A DNA stretch of 64,000 nt from JBGAJN01 sp044224905 (GCA_044224905.1 JBGAJN010000002.1:744001-808000); one strand, 5' to 3'; positions 1 to 8,502 are shown, numbered from the stretch's first letter. Notes: generated from the letters alone by a model not told the origin. Made by a program: numbers and translations.

Positions 1-1
1 A

Positions 2-1645
2 CGCGCCGTCAATGGAATGGACTTCGATGATTTGCTCGCGCTGTGGCTCCAGCTCTTGCGCGATCATCCCGACGTGCTCGAGGAATATCAGCGGCGTTTT
101 CAGTTCGTCCTCGTCGATGAGTATCAGGACACGAACAAGCTGCAGAGCGACCTCATCGATCTGTTGGCCGCGCGGAACAAGAACGTGATGGTCGTCGGCG
201 ATGATTCGCAGAGCATCTACTCGTGGCGCGGCGCGAACTTTGCGAATATCCTCGAGTTTCCGAAGCGTTACGCCGGCGCGAAGGTTTACAAGATCGAAAC
301 CAACTACCGCAGCACGCCGGAGATTCTGTCGCTGGCCAACGCTGCCATCGCGGCGAACGTCCGCCAATTTGCGAAGGAACTTCAGCCGGCGCGGAAGCCC
401 GGCACCAAGCCCGCGCTGATCCCGTGCAGCGACGCGCGCGAACAAGCGACGTTCGTGGCCCAGCGCGCGCTCGAGCTTCGCGAGGAAGGCGTGAGCTTGA
501 ATGAGATGGCGGTGCTCTATCGTTCGCACTTTCACGCGCTTGAATTGCAGCTCGAACTCACGCGGCGCAACATTCCGTTCAGCATCACAAGCGGGATTCG
601 CTTCTTTGAACAAGCGCACATCAAGGACGTCACCGCGTATCTCAAGTGGATTCACAACCCGCGCGATGAGATTGCCTTCAAGCGACTCGTCAAGATGCTG
701 CCGGGCGTGGGTGGCAAGAGCGCGGACAAGTTGTGGCTCTCGGTGAGCGCGGAAGTCGAACGTCAAGCGAGTGCTGGCCGCGCAGTTTCCCTCGCCACGG
801 GCGAGAGGGCGAAACTAAGTCCGCCGAGTGCGAATCTTACGCCCAGCGATGCTGCGGCAGATGTTGAGGAAAGTACGGCTCCGTCCGCCGGTGCGCTGCC
901 GAACATTCCCCCTCTTCCAGCGGGAGAGGGCCGGGGTGAGGGAGAAGTTACCGTAAATGGTCCTGGCGATGTTCCGACGGAAGCAACGGTTCCCGCCGTC
1001 GTCTGCCAGCTTGCGATCGCTCTGCAGAAGTGCGTGAAGAACGTCCCGAAGAAAGCCGGCACTGCGTGGGCGCAGTTCTCCGCCACGGTCTCGCAGTTGG
1101 AGGCGCCGGACGTTCGCAACAGTGCCGAGAAGATGATCCGGTTGTCCGTGGAAGCAGGTTACGAAGATTACCTGAAGGAAACGTTCCCCAACTACCGCGC
1201 GCGGATGGAGGACATTGATCAGCTTGCGAGTTTTGCACTTCAGTTTCCGAGTCTGGGCGACTTTCTTTCGCAGCTCGCGTTGCTGTCGAACATCGAAGCC
1301 GAAGATGATCGCGTGGCGAACGACGACACGGAGCAGATCAAACTCTCGTCGATCCATCAGGCCAAAGGGCTCGAGTTCGAAGTCGTGTTCGTGATCATGC
1401 TGTGCGACGGCCTTTTTCCTTCGTCGCGCTCGACCGAATCGACGGATGGCGAGGAAGAGGAGCGGCGACTCTTCTACGTGGCGATCACACGCGCGCGAAA
1501 TGAACTTTACCTCTCGTATCCGCTGATTCGCATGACGCCCGGCGGCACTGGCGACTTCATGCAAGTGCCCTCGCGTTTTCTGAAGGAACTTCCTCCCGAC
1601 TTGATTGACGAATGGGATTTGAAGCCGTTCAATCCGTACGGCTAA
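2..1645 (+). CDS. UvrD/PcrA-like ATP-dependent DNA helicase, 5' truncated by window edge
   Basis: This is the C-terminal part of a superfamily 1 3'-5' DNA helicase of the UvrD/Rep/PcrA group, which unwinds DNA with ATP during repair or replication restart. The reading frame is open from base 2, five codons before the first ATG, so the true start and the Walker A motif lie upstream of the window. Visible motifs in order are motif II (VDEYQDTN, near residue 34 from the first ATG), motif III (GDDSQSIYSWRGA), motif IV (NYRST), motif V (HQAKGLEF) and motif VI (LFYVAITRAR). About 75 residues (roughly 250-330, bases 763-1010) form a low-complexity Pro/Ala/Gly/Glu insert in the 2B region, including PLPAGEGRGEGE; it looks derived from a dispersed repeat. 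Family is secure. Which paralogue (UvrD, Rep or PcrA) cannot be decided from this part. Confidence 0.93.
   Translation, partial: RAVNGMDFDDLLALWLQLLRDHPDVLEEYQRRFQFVLVDEYQDTNKLQSDLIDLLAARNKNVMVVGDDSQSIYSWRGANFANILEFPKRYAGAKVYKIETNYRSTPEILSLANAAIAANVRQFAKELQPARKPGTKPALIPCSDAREQATFVAQRALELREEGVSLNEMAVLYRSHFHALELQLELTRRNIPFSITSGIRFFEQAHIKDVTAYLKWIHNPRDEIAFKRLVKMLPGVGGKSADKLWLSVSAEVERQASAGRAVSLATGERAKLSPPSANLTPSDAAADVEESTAPSAGALPNIPPLPAGEGRGEGEVTVNGPGDVPTEATVPAVVCQLAIALQKCVKNVPKKAGTAWAQFSATVSQLEAPDVRNSAEKMIRLSVEAGYEDYLKETFPNYRARMEDIDQLASFALQFPSLGDFLSQLALLSNIEAEDDRVANDDTEQIKLSSIHQAKGLEFEVVFVIMLCDGLFPSSRSTESTDGEEEERRLFYVAITRARNELYLSYPLIRMTPGGTGDFMQVPSRFLKELPPDLIDEWDLKPFNPYG
780..960. repeat. Repeat-like inverted sequence inserted in frame in helicase gene
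   Basis: Bases 907-945 contain CCCTCTTCCAGCGGGAGAGGG followed by CCGGGGTGAGGGAGA, the reverse complement of the CCCTCACCCCGGCCCTCTCCC type of dispersed bacterial repeat. A second short hairpin, CTCGCC-acg-GGCGAG, lies near 789-805. Both are in frame and translated as a low-complexity linker between conserved helicase segments. That this is a mobile or REP-like repeat is inference from the motif; copy number elsewhere cannot be seen. Confidence 0.55.
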
Positions 1646-1660
1646 ACCCTCGAACAAATT

Positions 1661-2284
1661 ATGCGCGCTTTCATTGCAGCCCCGGTTTCGCCAGAGATTC
1701 GCAAGGGGCTCCACAGCGTCATGCAGCGCCTGCGCAATACGTTTCGGATGGCGCCGATCAAATGGGTGACGCCCGATCAATTCCATCTGACGTTCCGGTT
1801 TCTCGGCAACGTTCCCGACGAGTCAGCGGCTGAAATCGCTTCGCGGGTGCGTGCCGTGTGCGGGAGATTCCGACCAATCGACGCTTTCGTCTCTGGTCTG
1901 GGCTGCTTTCCAAGCGTAAAGGAGCCGCGGGTGATCTGGGTTGGAATGAACGGCGGTCCGGGGCTGCTGGATCTGCAGCGGGCGATTGCGGCGGGCACGT
2001 CTGACCTTGGCGACCGGCCCACACACGAGGCGTTTCATCCGCATCTAACTCTCGGGCGCGTGCGGGATGTTTCGACGAGCGAACGCTGGGAAATCGGTGA
2101 AGCGATTCAACACTTGCACGCTGACAACGTGGGCGACTGGCGCATCGATCGGGTGGTGTTGCTAAAAAGTGAGCTGGCGTCAGCGGGGTCGCACTACACG
2201 ACGCTGGCGGAGATCCCTCTCGCGGCGACGGAGAAGCCAACTGCTGAATCATCGGGCGAAGCGACAAGTGTGCGTGCGCCTTGA
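1661..2284 (+). CDS. thpR: RNA 2',3'-cyclic phosphodiesterase (ThpR/LigT, 2H family)
   Basis: Predicted cytoplasmic 2H phosphoesterase that opens 2',3'-cyclic phosphates in RNA or nucleotides. The two catalytic HxT motifs are intact: HLTFRFLG (His42/Thr44) and HPHLTLGR (His128/Thr130). The N-terminus MRAFIA is the usual strand for the family, which supports the ATG used here. At 207 residues it is slightly longer than the usual 180-190, and the extra residues form a hydrophilic tail. It lies 15 bases after the helicase, probably co-transcribed, and its last 91 bases overlap the 3' end of apbE on the other strand. The physiological substrate in bacteria is not well established. Confidence 0.9.
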   Translation: MRAFIAAPVSPEIRKGLHSVMQRLRNTFRMAPIKWVTPDQFHLTFRFLGNVPDESAAEIASRVRAVCGRFRPIDAFVSGLGCFPSVKEPRVIWVGMNGGPGLLDLQRAIAAGTSDLGDRPTHEAFHPHLTLGRVRDVSTSERWEIGEAIQHLHADNVGDWRIDRVVLLKSELASAGSHYTTLAEIPLAATEKPTAESSGEATSVRAP

Positions 2285-3186
2285 AGCGCCGCGATGGTTT
2301 CCATTCCGCGCGGACCAAGGGTAAGCAGCGCGGTCGACAAGGCGTCCGCGCCGGTCGCCGACGGGAGCACGACGGCGGAAAGGATCGAACCTTGTGCGGG
2401 CGCACCGGTGCGCGGATCGAGGATGTGGCCGAAAATTTTTCCGTTGGCTTCAAACGCTTTTCCCCACGCGGCGGACACGGAGAGGGATTCATTTTCCAAC
2501 GTGATGACGGCGAGAGCTTCCTGGCTCGGCGTTGACGCTTGGCTGCTCGCGGAGCCTTTTAGCTTCGCTGCTGCGAGCGCGCGTTGAGGATGCTCGATGG
2601 CGATTCTCCACGGCTGATCCGAGCTGTCGCGGCCGATGGCGCACACGGAGCTCGTGCCGCCGTGGAGCAGGGCGCTGGTGATGCCGGCTTCGCGCAGCGT
2701 GCGTTCTGCGCGTTCGAGCGCGTAGCCTTTTCCGATCGCGCCGAGGTCGAGTATCACGCCCGGGCGAACGAAGCTGACGGTTAAGTCGCGCTCGTCGAGG
2801 CGAACAAGGCTCATGCCGACGCAATTGCGCGCAGCGATAAGTTCGGCAGGGTCGGGCAGCTTGCCCGTGTTGCGCACAAATCCCCACGCTCGCATCAACG
2901 GCGCGATGGTGATGTCAAAGGCGCCGCCGGTGTCGCGATGAATTTGCTGGGCGCGTTGAAGCAGGTGGAAGAGGCGCGGTTCAACGCGCACGGGCTCGCG
3001 GGCCGCGCGGGCGTTGATTTGCGATAGCTCGCTCGTGGCGGTGTAAAGACTGAGCTGCGCGTGGAGTTTTTCGATTTCCTCAAGCGCTTCCTCGGCCGCT
3101 GCACGCAGGCTGACTTCGTTTTCACCGTTGAGGAGGATTTCGAAACGCGAGTTCATCGCGTTGCGGGCGAGGGCGAGTGTGGGCAT
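2194..3186 (-). CDS. apbE: FAD:protein FMN transferase (ApbE)
   Basis: ApbE enzymes transfer FMN from FAD to a Thr of target flavoproteins such as NqrB/C or RnfD/G, usually outside the cytoplasm. The protein (330 residues, normal for the family) carries the expected blocks: the N-terminal MNSRFEI strand, FDITIAPLMRAWGF, the VILDLGAIGKGYALERA block and the DPRTGAP segment near the C-terminus. No convincing signal peptide is visible; the ATG at 3186 is followed by MPTLALARNAMNSRFE, and an internal Met 11 residues in is an alternative start. It is separated from the upstream oxidoreductase gene by a strong terminator, so it probably has its own promoter. No Nqr or Rnf target gene is in this window. 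Confidence 0.9.
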   Translation of the reverse strand: MPTLALARNAMNSRFEILLNGENEVSLRAAAEEALEEIEKLHAQLSLYTATSELSQINARAAREPVRVEPRLFHLLQRAQQIHRDTGGAFDITIAPLMRAWGFVRNTGKLPDPAELIAARNCVGMSLVRLDERDLTVSFVRPGVILDLGAIGKGYALERAERTLREAGITSALLHGGTSSVCAIGRDSSDQPWRIAIEHPQRALAAAKLKGSASSQASTPSQEALAVITLENESLSVSAAWGKAFEANGKIFGHILDPRTGAPAQGSILSAVVLPSATGADALSTALLTLGPRGMETIAALQGARTLVASPDDSAVGFSVAARGISASVV

Positions 3187-3202
3187 CGGAGGTGGAAATG
3201 GA

Positions 3203-3232
3203 AACGGGGCTTCGCACGCGCGAAGCCCCGTT
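3203..3232 (-). terminator. Intrinsic terminator after the Gfo/Idh/MocA gene
   Basis: Perfect 13-bp inverted repeat (3203-3215 with 3220-3232, arm AACGGGGCTTCGC, 4-base loop), lying 17 bases after the stop of the minus-strand oxidoreductase gene. Read on the minus strand the stem is followed by the T-rich TTTCCATTTCC. It separates that gene from apbE. Confidence 0.85.
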
Positions 3233-3249
3233 GCGGGATCTCAAATAGA

Positions 3250-4614
3250 TCAGACCTTCGAGAGGTGCAACTTCGCCGGCGTCGCGTAGTTGATGCGGTA
3301 TTCTTTGCCGGAGGAGTCGGTGATGCGGCGATTCTTGGCGTCCCAATATGCGGCGATACCGTAGCGCTCGGCGACTTCCGCCATGCTGATGATGGTTTGC
3401 ACGCGGATGCCGAGGTCGATGTTGGCGTTCGGGAGCTTGTTCGAGCGGATGCAGCTGAACCAGTTCTTCTCGTGCTCGGAGATCGCTTCGCCGGGCGTGA
3501 GCTTGTCGAACGTCTGCGCGTCGATTTCGTCGGAGTAGGGACGTTCCGGAGTGAGTTCGACTTTGTTGGCGCCGACGGTGGTCTTGAGGACCGCCTTGTT
3601 GCCGCGGATCACGTCGTCGAGGCCCTGGCCGTTGACGGTTGTGCTCACGATGAACAGCGTGTAGCCGCTCGGGAATTCCGCGAGCATGTGCGTGGTGTCG
3701 TTCACGTCACGGTCCGTGGAAATCTTCTTCGTGCCGGTGCAGACGACGCGGGTCGGGAATTCTGGATTGCCGGTCATGAGGAGCAAGGGATGCAAGCGGT
3801 GCGGGAAGAGGTCGCCGAGCAAGCCCGCGCAATACGGCAGATATTTGCGCCAACGATGATAGTGGTCCGGGTTGAACTCGCGGTCGCCGCTCTGGCCGAG
3901 CCAGCGCTTCCAATCGATTTCGTTGGCCTTCTGGATTTCGATGTCGTAGTTCCATTCGCCCTTGGGGTTGTTGCGGCAATAGGTGCCCTGACCCCAGACG
4001 AGTTCGCCGATCTTGCCGGCTTTGATGAGTTCAGCGGCTTTGTGATAGGTCTGCGCGGAGCAACCTTGGGAACCGACTTGGAAAACTTTCCCCGTCTTCT
4101 TGACGGTGTCGTGAACGGCCCACGCTTCGTCGATGTAACGGGTCATCGGCTTTTCGCAGTAGACGTGCTTGCCGGCGTTCAACGAGTCGATGGAAATGGG
4201 CGCGTGCCAGACGTCGTGCGTGGCGATGACGACGGCGTCGATATCTTTTCGTTCAAGCAGCTTGCGATGATCGTCGTAGGCGTCCTTGCCTTCGAGGCCG
4301 CAGAAGGTGCGGGCGCTCTCGCGGCGTTGGGACCAGAGTTCGCAGACGGCGCCGATGCTGACGTTATTTTCGGCACCATGTTCCTTGATGCTCTTCATGT
4401 GCGCCTTGCCGATGCCGTGGCCGATACCGATGAGGCCGACGTTGATGCGGTCATTGGCGCCAATGACTTTGCCGGTGGAGGGCGCCTGGTTCTGACCGTA
4501 AACCGGCGTCTTAAATACGTTCGCGGCGGTTGCGGCCGCGGCAACGGTGGAAGTTTTTTGGATGAATGCGCGACGAGATTCGCCGCCCAGAGAAGAGGGC
4601 TTTGGAGTTTTCAT
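3250..4614 (-). CDS. Gfo/Idh/MocA family oxidoreductase, TAT-exported
   Basis: NAD(P)-dependent sugar or polyol oxidoreductase of the Gfo/Idh/MocA family. I chose the ATG at 4614 (MKTPKPSS) because it places a twin-arginine type leader at the N-terminus (SRRAFIQK followed by an Ala-rich hydrophobic stretch); the frame is open upstream only to a TTG. The Rossmann signature LIGIGHGIG and the family motif HVYCEKPM, with the conserved Lys, are both present, followed by the C-terminal alpha/beta domain. Exported members of this family are frequent in Verrucomicrobiota and Planctomycetota and often accompany DUF1080 proteins, two of which are encoded 3-5 kb away. It follows the two-component pair by 69 bases in the same direction, so co-transcription is plausible. 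The substrate is unknown. Confidence 0.9.
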   Translation of the reverse strand: MKTPKPSSLGGESRRAFIQKTSTVAAAATAANVFKTPVYGQNQAPSTGKVIGANDRINVGLIGIGHGIGKAHMKSIKEHGAENNVSIGAVCELWSQRRESARTFCGLEGKDAYDDHRKLLERKDIDAVVIATHDVWHAPISIDSLNAGKHVYCEKPMTRYIDEAWAVHDTVKKTGKVFQVGSQGCSAQTYHKAAELIKAGKIGELVWGQGTYCRNNPKGEWNYDIEIQKANEIDWKRWLGQSGDREFNPDHYHRWRKYLPYCAGLLGDLFPHRLHPLLLMTGNPEFPTRVVCTGTKKISTDRDVNDTTHMLAEFPSGYTLFIVSTTVNGQGLDDVIRGNKAVLKTTVGANKVELTPERPYSDEIDAQTFDKLTPGEAISEHEKNWFSCIRSNKLPNANIDLGIRVQTIISMAEVAERYGIAAYWDAKNRRITDSSGKEYRINYATPAKLHLSKV

Positions 4615-4683
4615 AAACGGTGTGTGTTTGATGCCCCCTTTGCGGGCGTTATTCAAGGATAGAATTGTGAAGAAGCCGAGTGC

Positions 4684-5370
4684 TCATCGGGTTTGCTGCG
4701 TTTCCACCCAGCGCACGGCGTAGCGAATCAGTTCCGTGGCGGTGTTCACGCCAAGCTTGCGCTTAATGTTCACGCGATGGGCTTCGACCGTTTTAATGCT
4801 GACGTGAAGGCGCGCGGCCATGTCACGGGCGGACGTGCCGCGACCGATGAGTTGGAACACCTCAAATTCGCGATCGGTCAGTTGGTCCACCGCCGTGTTG
4901 TTGGCGGCGGGAGCTTGGCCCGAAGCGGTGGCGAGCAATTGATCCGACATTTTTTCGCTGACGTAAATTCGCCCCGATAAGATCTGGCGGATGGCCGTCA
5001 TGATATTCTTGCCGCCGGCTTCCTTCATCAGGTAACCGCGGGCACCGGCGCGCAACACGCGATCGGCGTAGAGAGATTCGTCATGCATCGACAGCACGAG
5101 CATGGGTAGTTTGGGCCAGCGAATCTTCAGGTCCTTGATCAATTCGAGGCCGTTGCTGTCTTTGAGCGAGATATCCACGATCGCCAGATCAGGAATGCAT
5201 TTCTCCACCGCAGCCAGCGCGGCGACGGCGCTTTCGGCTTCGCCACAAATCGTTAGATCGGGTTCGTTGTTGATCAGCTGCGACAAGCCCTCGCGCATCA
5301 TCGGGTGGTCGTCGATGATGAGGATCTTTTTCTTCGCGGTGAGCGCGGGCTTTTCCTTCGGCGATTTCAT
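4684..5370 (-). CDS. NarL/FixJ-type response regulator
   Basis: Two-domain response regulator of 228 residues. The receiver domain (about residues 14-130) shows the acidic pair IIDDHP, the phospho-acceptor Asp66 in AIVDISL, the conserved LSMHDE segment and the Lys in YLMKEAG. The C-terminal LuxR-type helix-turn-helix (about 162-226) has LTDREFEVFQLIGRG and VSIKTVEAHRVNIKRKLG. Its start overlaps the stop of the upstream histidine kinase by four bases (ATGA), showing translational coupling and identifying the kinase as its partner. Targets are unknown; the adjacent sugar oxidoreductase gene is the nearest candidate. Confidence 0.95.
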   Translation of the reverse strand: MKSPKEKPALTAKKKILIIDDHPMMREGLSQLINNEPDLTICGEAESAVAALAAVEKCIPDLAIVDISLKDSNGLELIKDLKIRWPKLPMLVLSMHDESLYADRVLRAGARGYLMKEAGGKNIMTAIRQILSGRIYVSEKMSDQLLATASGQAPAANNTAVDQLTDREFEVFQLIGRGTSARDMAARLHVSIKTVEAHRVNIKRKLGVNTATELIRYAVRWVETQQTR

Positions 5371-6500
5371 TTCGTCGAGTTGGAGGCTGCCGATTGGTGC
5401 ACGGTGCAGGCTACCGTAGTGCCGCCGTTCGTTTCACGCTGAATCGCGAGCGAACCGCCGATCATGCCGGCGCGATAACTCATGATGCGAAGGCCCATTC
5501 CCTTTGAAGGCTTTCGGTGCTCGGGAATCCCGCGCCCATCGTCGTGCACCGCGAGCATGATGCGTTCGGGCAAGGCAGCCAGCGCGATCTCGATGTTGCG
5601 CGCTTTGCCGTGCTTCAAGGCGTTGCTGACGGCTTCCTGTGCGATGCGGAACAAGTGCGTGGCGACGGCGTTGTCGCGAACGAGCACGGGGCGTTCGTTG
5701 CGGAACGTGCACTTGATGCGGAACAGGTCGGAAATGTTGCCGGCCAACTCGTGCAAAGCGGACATCAGGCCGGCGGAGTCGAGTTGAACCGGCGAGAGAC
5801 CGCGCGCGAGACTCCGGGTTTGCGTGATGGCGTCGCGGACGTGTTGGGTGATCTTGGCGGCTTGCGCGGCGTCTTTGCGCGAACGTTTGGCGAGATTTTG
5901 CTCCAACGCCTGACTCATCAATTCGATGCCGGCGAGATGCTGGCACAATCCGTCGTGAAGATCCTCGCCGAGACGGCGACGTTCGCGTTCGGTGATGGTG
6001 AGAATTTCCTGCTCCAGTTTCTTGCGTGCGGAAATGTCGCGCAAGATTCCTGTGAACATCCGGCGATTGGCGAGCCGCACCTCACCGACGGAAAGATCCA
6101 TCGGAAACAGGGAGCCATTTTTCCGCTTCCCCATCACTTCGCGCCCAATGCCAATAATCTTGGCGTGACCGGTGTGAACGTAGTTCGAAATGTAACTGTC
6201 GTGATCGTGCGCGTGGGGCGCGGGCATCAGGACGTTGACGCGCTGGCCGACTAACTCGCCCGGGCCATAGCCAAACATCTTCTCCGCGGCGGGATTGACT
6301 GATTCGATCACGCCACGTTCGTCGATGGTGATGATCCCTTCGACGGCCGTGTGGACGAGAGCGCGCAAGCGTTCCTCGCTGTCACGCAAGGCGGACGCTG
6401 CAGACTTGGCGGCAACCGCCTTGGCCTGGCCAGAACGCTTCTTCAAGCTCTTGATCCTTCGGATCAGGTCGGCTTTCGTCAGGTGCGCTTCACGGGTCAT
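5367..6500 (-). CDS. PAS-domain sensor histidine kinase (NarX/DegS-type catalytic half, FixL-like PAS)
   Basis: Soluble sensor kinase of 377 residues; I use the ATG at 6500 (MTREAHLT), since upstream only a TTG is in frame. A short helical N-terminus leads into a PAS domain (about 40-155), then a HisKA_3 dimerisation domain with the phospho-accepting His in EDLHDGLCQHL, and an HATPase domain ending in DDGRGIPEHRKPSKGMGLRIM. No membrane segment is visible. The PAS domain keeps the FixL signature: His100 in DHDSYISNY and Arg120 in IIGIGRE, exactly 20 residues apart as in FixL His200/Arg220. This suggests, but does not prove, a haem-based oxygen or redox sensor. Many FixL-like PAS domains keep this motif without haem being shown. 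Confidence 0.93.
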   Translation of the reverse strand: MTREAHLTKADLIRRIKSLKKRSGQAKAVAAKSAASALRDSEERLRALVHTAVEGIITIDERGVIESVNPAAEKMFGYGPGELVGQRVNVLMPAPHAHDHDSYISNYVHTGHAKIIGIGREVMGKRKNGSLFPMDLSVGEVRLANRRMFTGILRDISARKKLEQEILTITERERRRLGEDLHDGLCQHLAGIELMSQALEQNLAKRSRKDAAQAAKITQHVRDAITQTRSLARGLSPVQLDSAGLMSALHELAGNISDLFRIKCTFRNERPVLVRDNAVATHLFRIAQEAVSNALKHGKARNIEIALAALPERIMLAVHDDGRGIPEHRKPSKGMGLRIMSYRAGMIGGSLAIQRETNGGTTVACTVHQSAASNSTK

Positions 6501-6542
6501 CGCGGCGACAGTAGCGCCGGCGATGCACAATTCACGCTCAAA

Positions 6543-7433
6543 TCACGCCGTCGGCAACTGCTGGCGATACGACGTCGGCGATTGACCGACGATCTTTTTG
6601 AACACCCGGTTGAAATGAGTCAGCGATTGGAAGCCGACCTCGTAAGCGATTTCGCTGATGCGCAGGTTGCGGTTGAGCAAAAGATTCTTGGCCTTCTCAA
6701 TGCGAATCCGCGAGAGGTAGTCGGTGAAATTGATTCCGGTGACCTTCTTGAACAACTTGCAGAAATAGAAGGTGGACGTGTTGACTGCTTTGGCCACCGC
6801 GCCGAGCGAAAGGGGTTCGCTTTGATTGGCACGAATGAATTCCTTCGCGCGCGTGATGACAGGAGGTTCGGCATTCTCTTTTTGCACCACGATCTGATTG
6901 CTCACCATCGAGAGATGTTGGGCAAAGATGTGGAGCAACTTGATCATCGAGTCGTATTCTTTGGCGGAGATGACGCGGGTGGCGAAGAACGCGTCGCGCA
7001 GTTGCCTCTGATCCATCTTCAGGCCCCATTCCTCAAGTTGTTTGAGGGCCTTCTCGAACTGCGCCTCGGTGGGCTTGGAACGCAGGATCTGTCCGGTCTG
7101 GAGGAAGCCAATTAGTTCATTGCCCATGCGGACGGGCACGGAGGTGTCGGTCAGGCCGAGTTTGCAATTCATCGATTGCGGCTCTTCCTGCGCGCATTGG
7201 GAAAGCTTTTCTTGCATCTGGAGGCACGCGGCGCAGGCGCGGCTCTTGTCCGCCATCAACGCGCAGAACGGGCTTTCCTTGCGCTTGCCGTGCAGTGGCA
7301 ATTGCCAGGTCTCTACGGGGCGCAGGGAAACCGGCAGGCCGGTCGCATCGCTGAAAGCGCGTTCGTAGTCCTGATACATTTTGGAGGCGGTGAGGGTTTC
7401 GACGAGGTCTTTGCGATTAGTTGTGGTGGTCAT
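6543..7433 (-). CDS. PocR-domain AraC family transcriptional regulator
   Basis: Predicted activator of about 296 residues with an N-terminal PocR ligand-binding domain and a C-terminal AraC-type double helix-turn-helix. The PocR part (about residues 18-190) has the typical cysteine set (Cys57 in PFCALM, Cys67 and Cys70 in CAAC, Cys90 in MNCKLGL) and the segment VPVRMGNELIGFLQTGQIL. The DNA-binding part includes FYFCKLFKKVTGINF and LRISEIAYEVGFQSLTHFNRVFKK. I start at ATG 7433 because the reading frame beyond it, open to 7598, is a Thr/Pro-rich run without family similarity. In Verrucomicrobiota such regulators often sit beside sugar genes, which fits the divergent DUF1080 gene. The ligand is unknown. 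Confidence 0.93.
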   Translation of the reverse strand: MTTTTNRKDLVETLTASKMYQDYERAFSDATGLPVSLRPVETWQLPLHGKRKESPFCALMADKSRACAACLQMQEKLSQCAQEEPQSMNCKLGLTDTSVPVRMGNELIGFLQTGQILRSKPTEAQFEKALKQLEEWGLKMDQRQLRDAFFATRVISAKEYDSMIKLLHIFAQHLSMVSNQIVVQKENAEPPVITRAKEFIRANQSEPLSLGAVAKAVNTSTFYFCKLFKKVTGINFTDYLSRIRIEKAKNLLLNRNLRISEIAYEVGFQSLTHFNRVFKKIVGQSPTSYRQQLPTA

Positions 7434-7797
7434 AATCGTGGGAGTTTGTGTTGTTGTGGTGGTGGAGCAGGGCGTTCCGGAGCACCGTGTTTCCACGGGA
7501 GCCACGGATTTCTTGACGCGGCGTTTTCCCGCGTTTCCGACCTGTGCAGCGATTGCTTGCATGGCGACAATATCGGAGAGAGAGGGCCTCGGCGGCAATC
7601 GGGCCTAGCCTAATTTTGTCTAAGGGAAAACCTGAGGCGCCAATTTCGGTTGTGCTTTGAGCAATGACGCCGAAGCTTGCGCGGTGAATCCATTTTGGCG
7701 TGAGGGAATCAGCTTGGTCGATTCTTCGCCGAATTCGTTTTCTGACTTGCTGCAAAAGCGACATCGACGCAGATTCTTCCCAACCTCAATTCACCAA
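7434..7797. other. Divergent intergenic region between PocR-AraC gene and DUF1080 gene
   Basis: A 364-base non-coding stretch separating oppositely transcribed genes, so it should hold promoters for both. It contains an inverted repeat ACGCGG-N7-CCGCGT at 7516-7534 immediately after a TTGAC (7514-7518 region), and an AT-richer patch near 7611-7630. I cannot assign a definite promoter or operator. The frames that extend into it from both genes lack similarity to their families. Confidence 0.4.
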
Positions 7798-8502
7798 ATG
7801 CACGCTCAACATCGCGCAATCTCGTCTTGGATTCTTCTCCTTGTGACATCCTTGGCCGCAGTCGTTTCGATGTGCGCGGCCGATTGGTCGGCGCAGCAGC
7901 AATTTCCTCAAGGAGAAAAGCCGATGCCGTTGTTCGACGGAAAATCTTTCGCCGGTTGGGTGGGGCAAACTGAAAAATATTGGTCGATCAAGGACGGTGT
8001 GATCATTGGCCGCAACTCGGTGGAGAACGCGCCGAAGGCCAGCACGTACCTGGCGACAAAAAAAGCTTACCGCAATTTCCGGTTGGTGTTCGAAGGCAAG
8101 CTCGCCGCCTCCGAGATGCACACCGGAATTGCCATGTGGGGCAAGCTGGAGGAGAAGGAGAGTGACCCTCACAGCTATCAAGGCCACCTGGTGATGTTCC
8201 CCTCGAACTGGGGCTTTTGGGATCTGTATCGCCGCAACAGCATTTACAAGGATGACGGGCGCGCAAAAAAAGCCGGCCGCCAGCACGACTGGAATCAAAT
8301 GGAGATTCTCGCCATCGGAGACCGCATTCGCTTTGCGGTGAACGGCCAATTGGTCGCAGATTGGCGCGATCCCAAGCCGGAGCTTTGCGAAGCCGGTCCG
8401 ATTGGTTTGCAGCTTCACTCCAACAAAGTGGCGCAGGAAGTACAGTTTCGCGGCCTGATCGTTTCCGAAGACCCGCAAGACAAAATGATCACTGTGAAAT
8501 GA
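7798..8502 (+). CDS. Exported DUF1080 (3-keto-disaccharide hydrolase-like) protein
   Basis: Secreted concanavalin-like protein of the DUF1080 family, whose characterised members hydrolyse 3-keto-glycosides. The ATG at 7798 gives a signal peptide (ISSWILLLVTSLAAVVSMCAA) and then the family opening LFDGKSFAGWVG, the KYWSIKDGVIIG strand and the late DWNQMEILAIGDRIRFAVNG segment. The frame extends 47 codons further upstream without similarity, so I do not use the earlier start. It is followed after 46 bases by a second DUF1080 gene in the same direction. Together with the nearby Gfo/Idh/MocA oxidoreductase this suggests a 3-keto-sugar route, which is inference. Confidence 0.9.
   Translation: MHAQHRAISSWILLLVTSLAAVVSMCAADWSAQQQFPQGEKPMPLFDGKSFAGWVGQTEKYWSIKDGVIIGRNSVENAPKASTYLATKKAYRNFRLVFEGKLAASEMHTGIAMWGKLEEKESDPHSYQGHLVMFPSNWGFWDLYRRNSIYKDDGRAKKAGRQHDWNQMEILAIGDRIRFAVNGQLVADWRDPKPELCEAGPIGLQLHSNKVAQEVQFRGLIVSEDPQDKMITVK

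Noticed and set aside
3061..4662. 533-codon open frame antisense to the Gfo/Idh/MocA gene
   Set aside because: Sequence is a GC-bias shadow of a gene with clear Rossmann and EKP motifs, and it also crosses the terminator at 3203-3232.
7516..7534. ACGCGG-N7-CCGCGT as a regulator site
   Set aside because: Short GC-rich arms occur by chance in DNA of this composition, and it is not positioned against a recognisable promoter.
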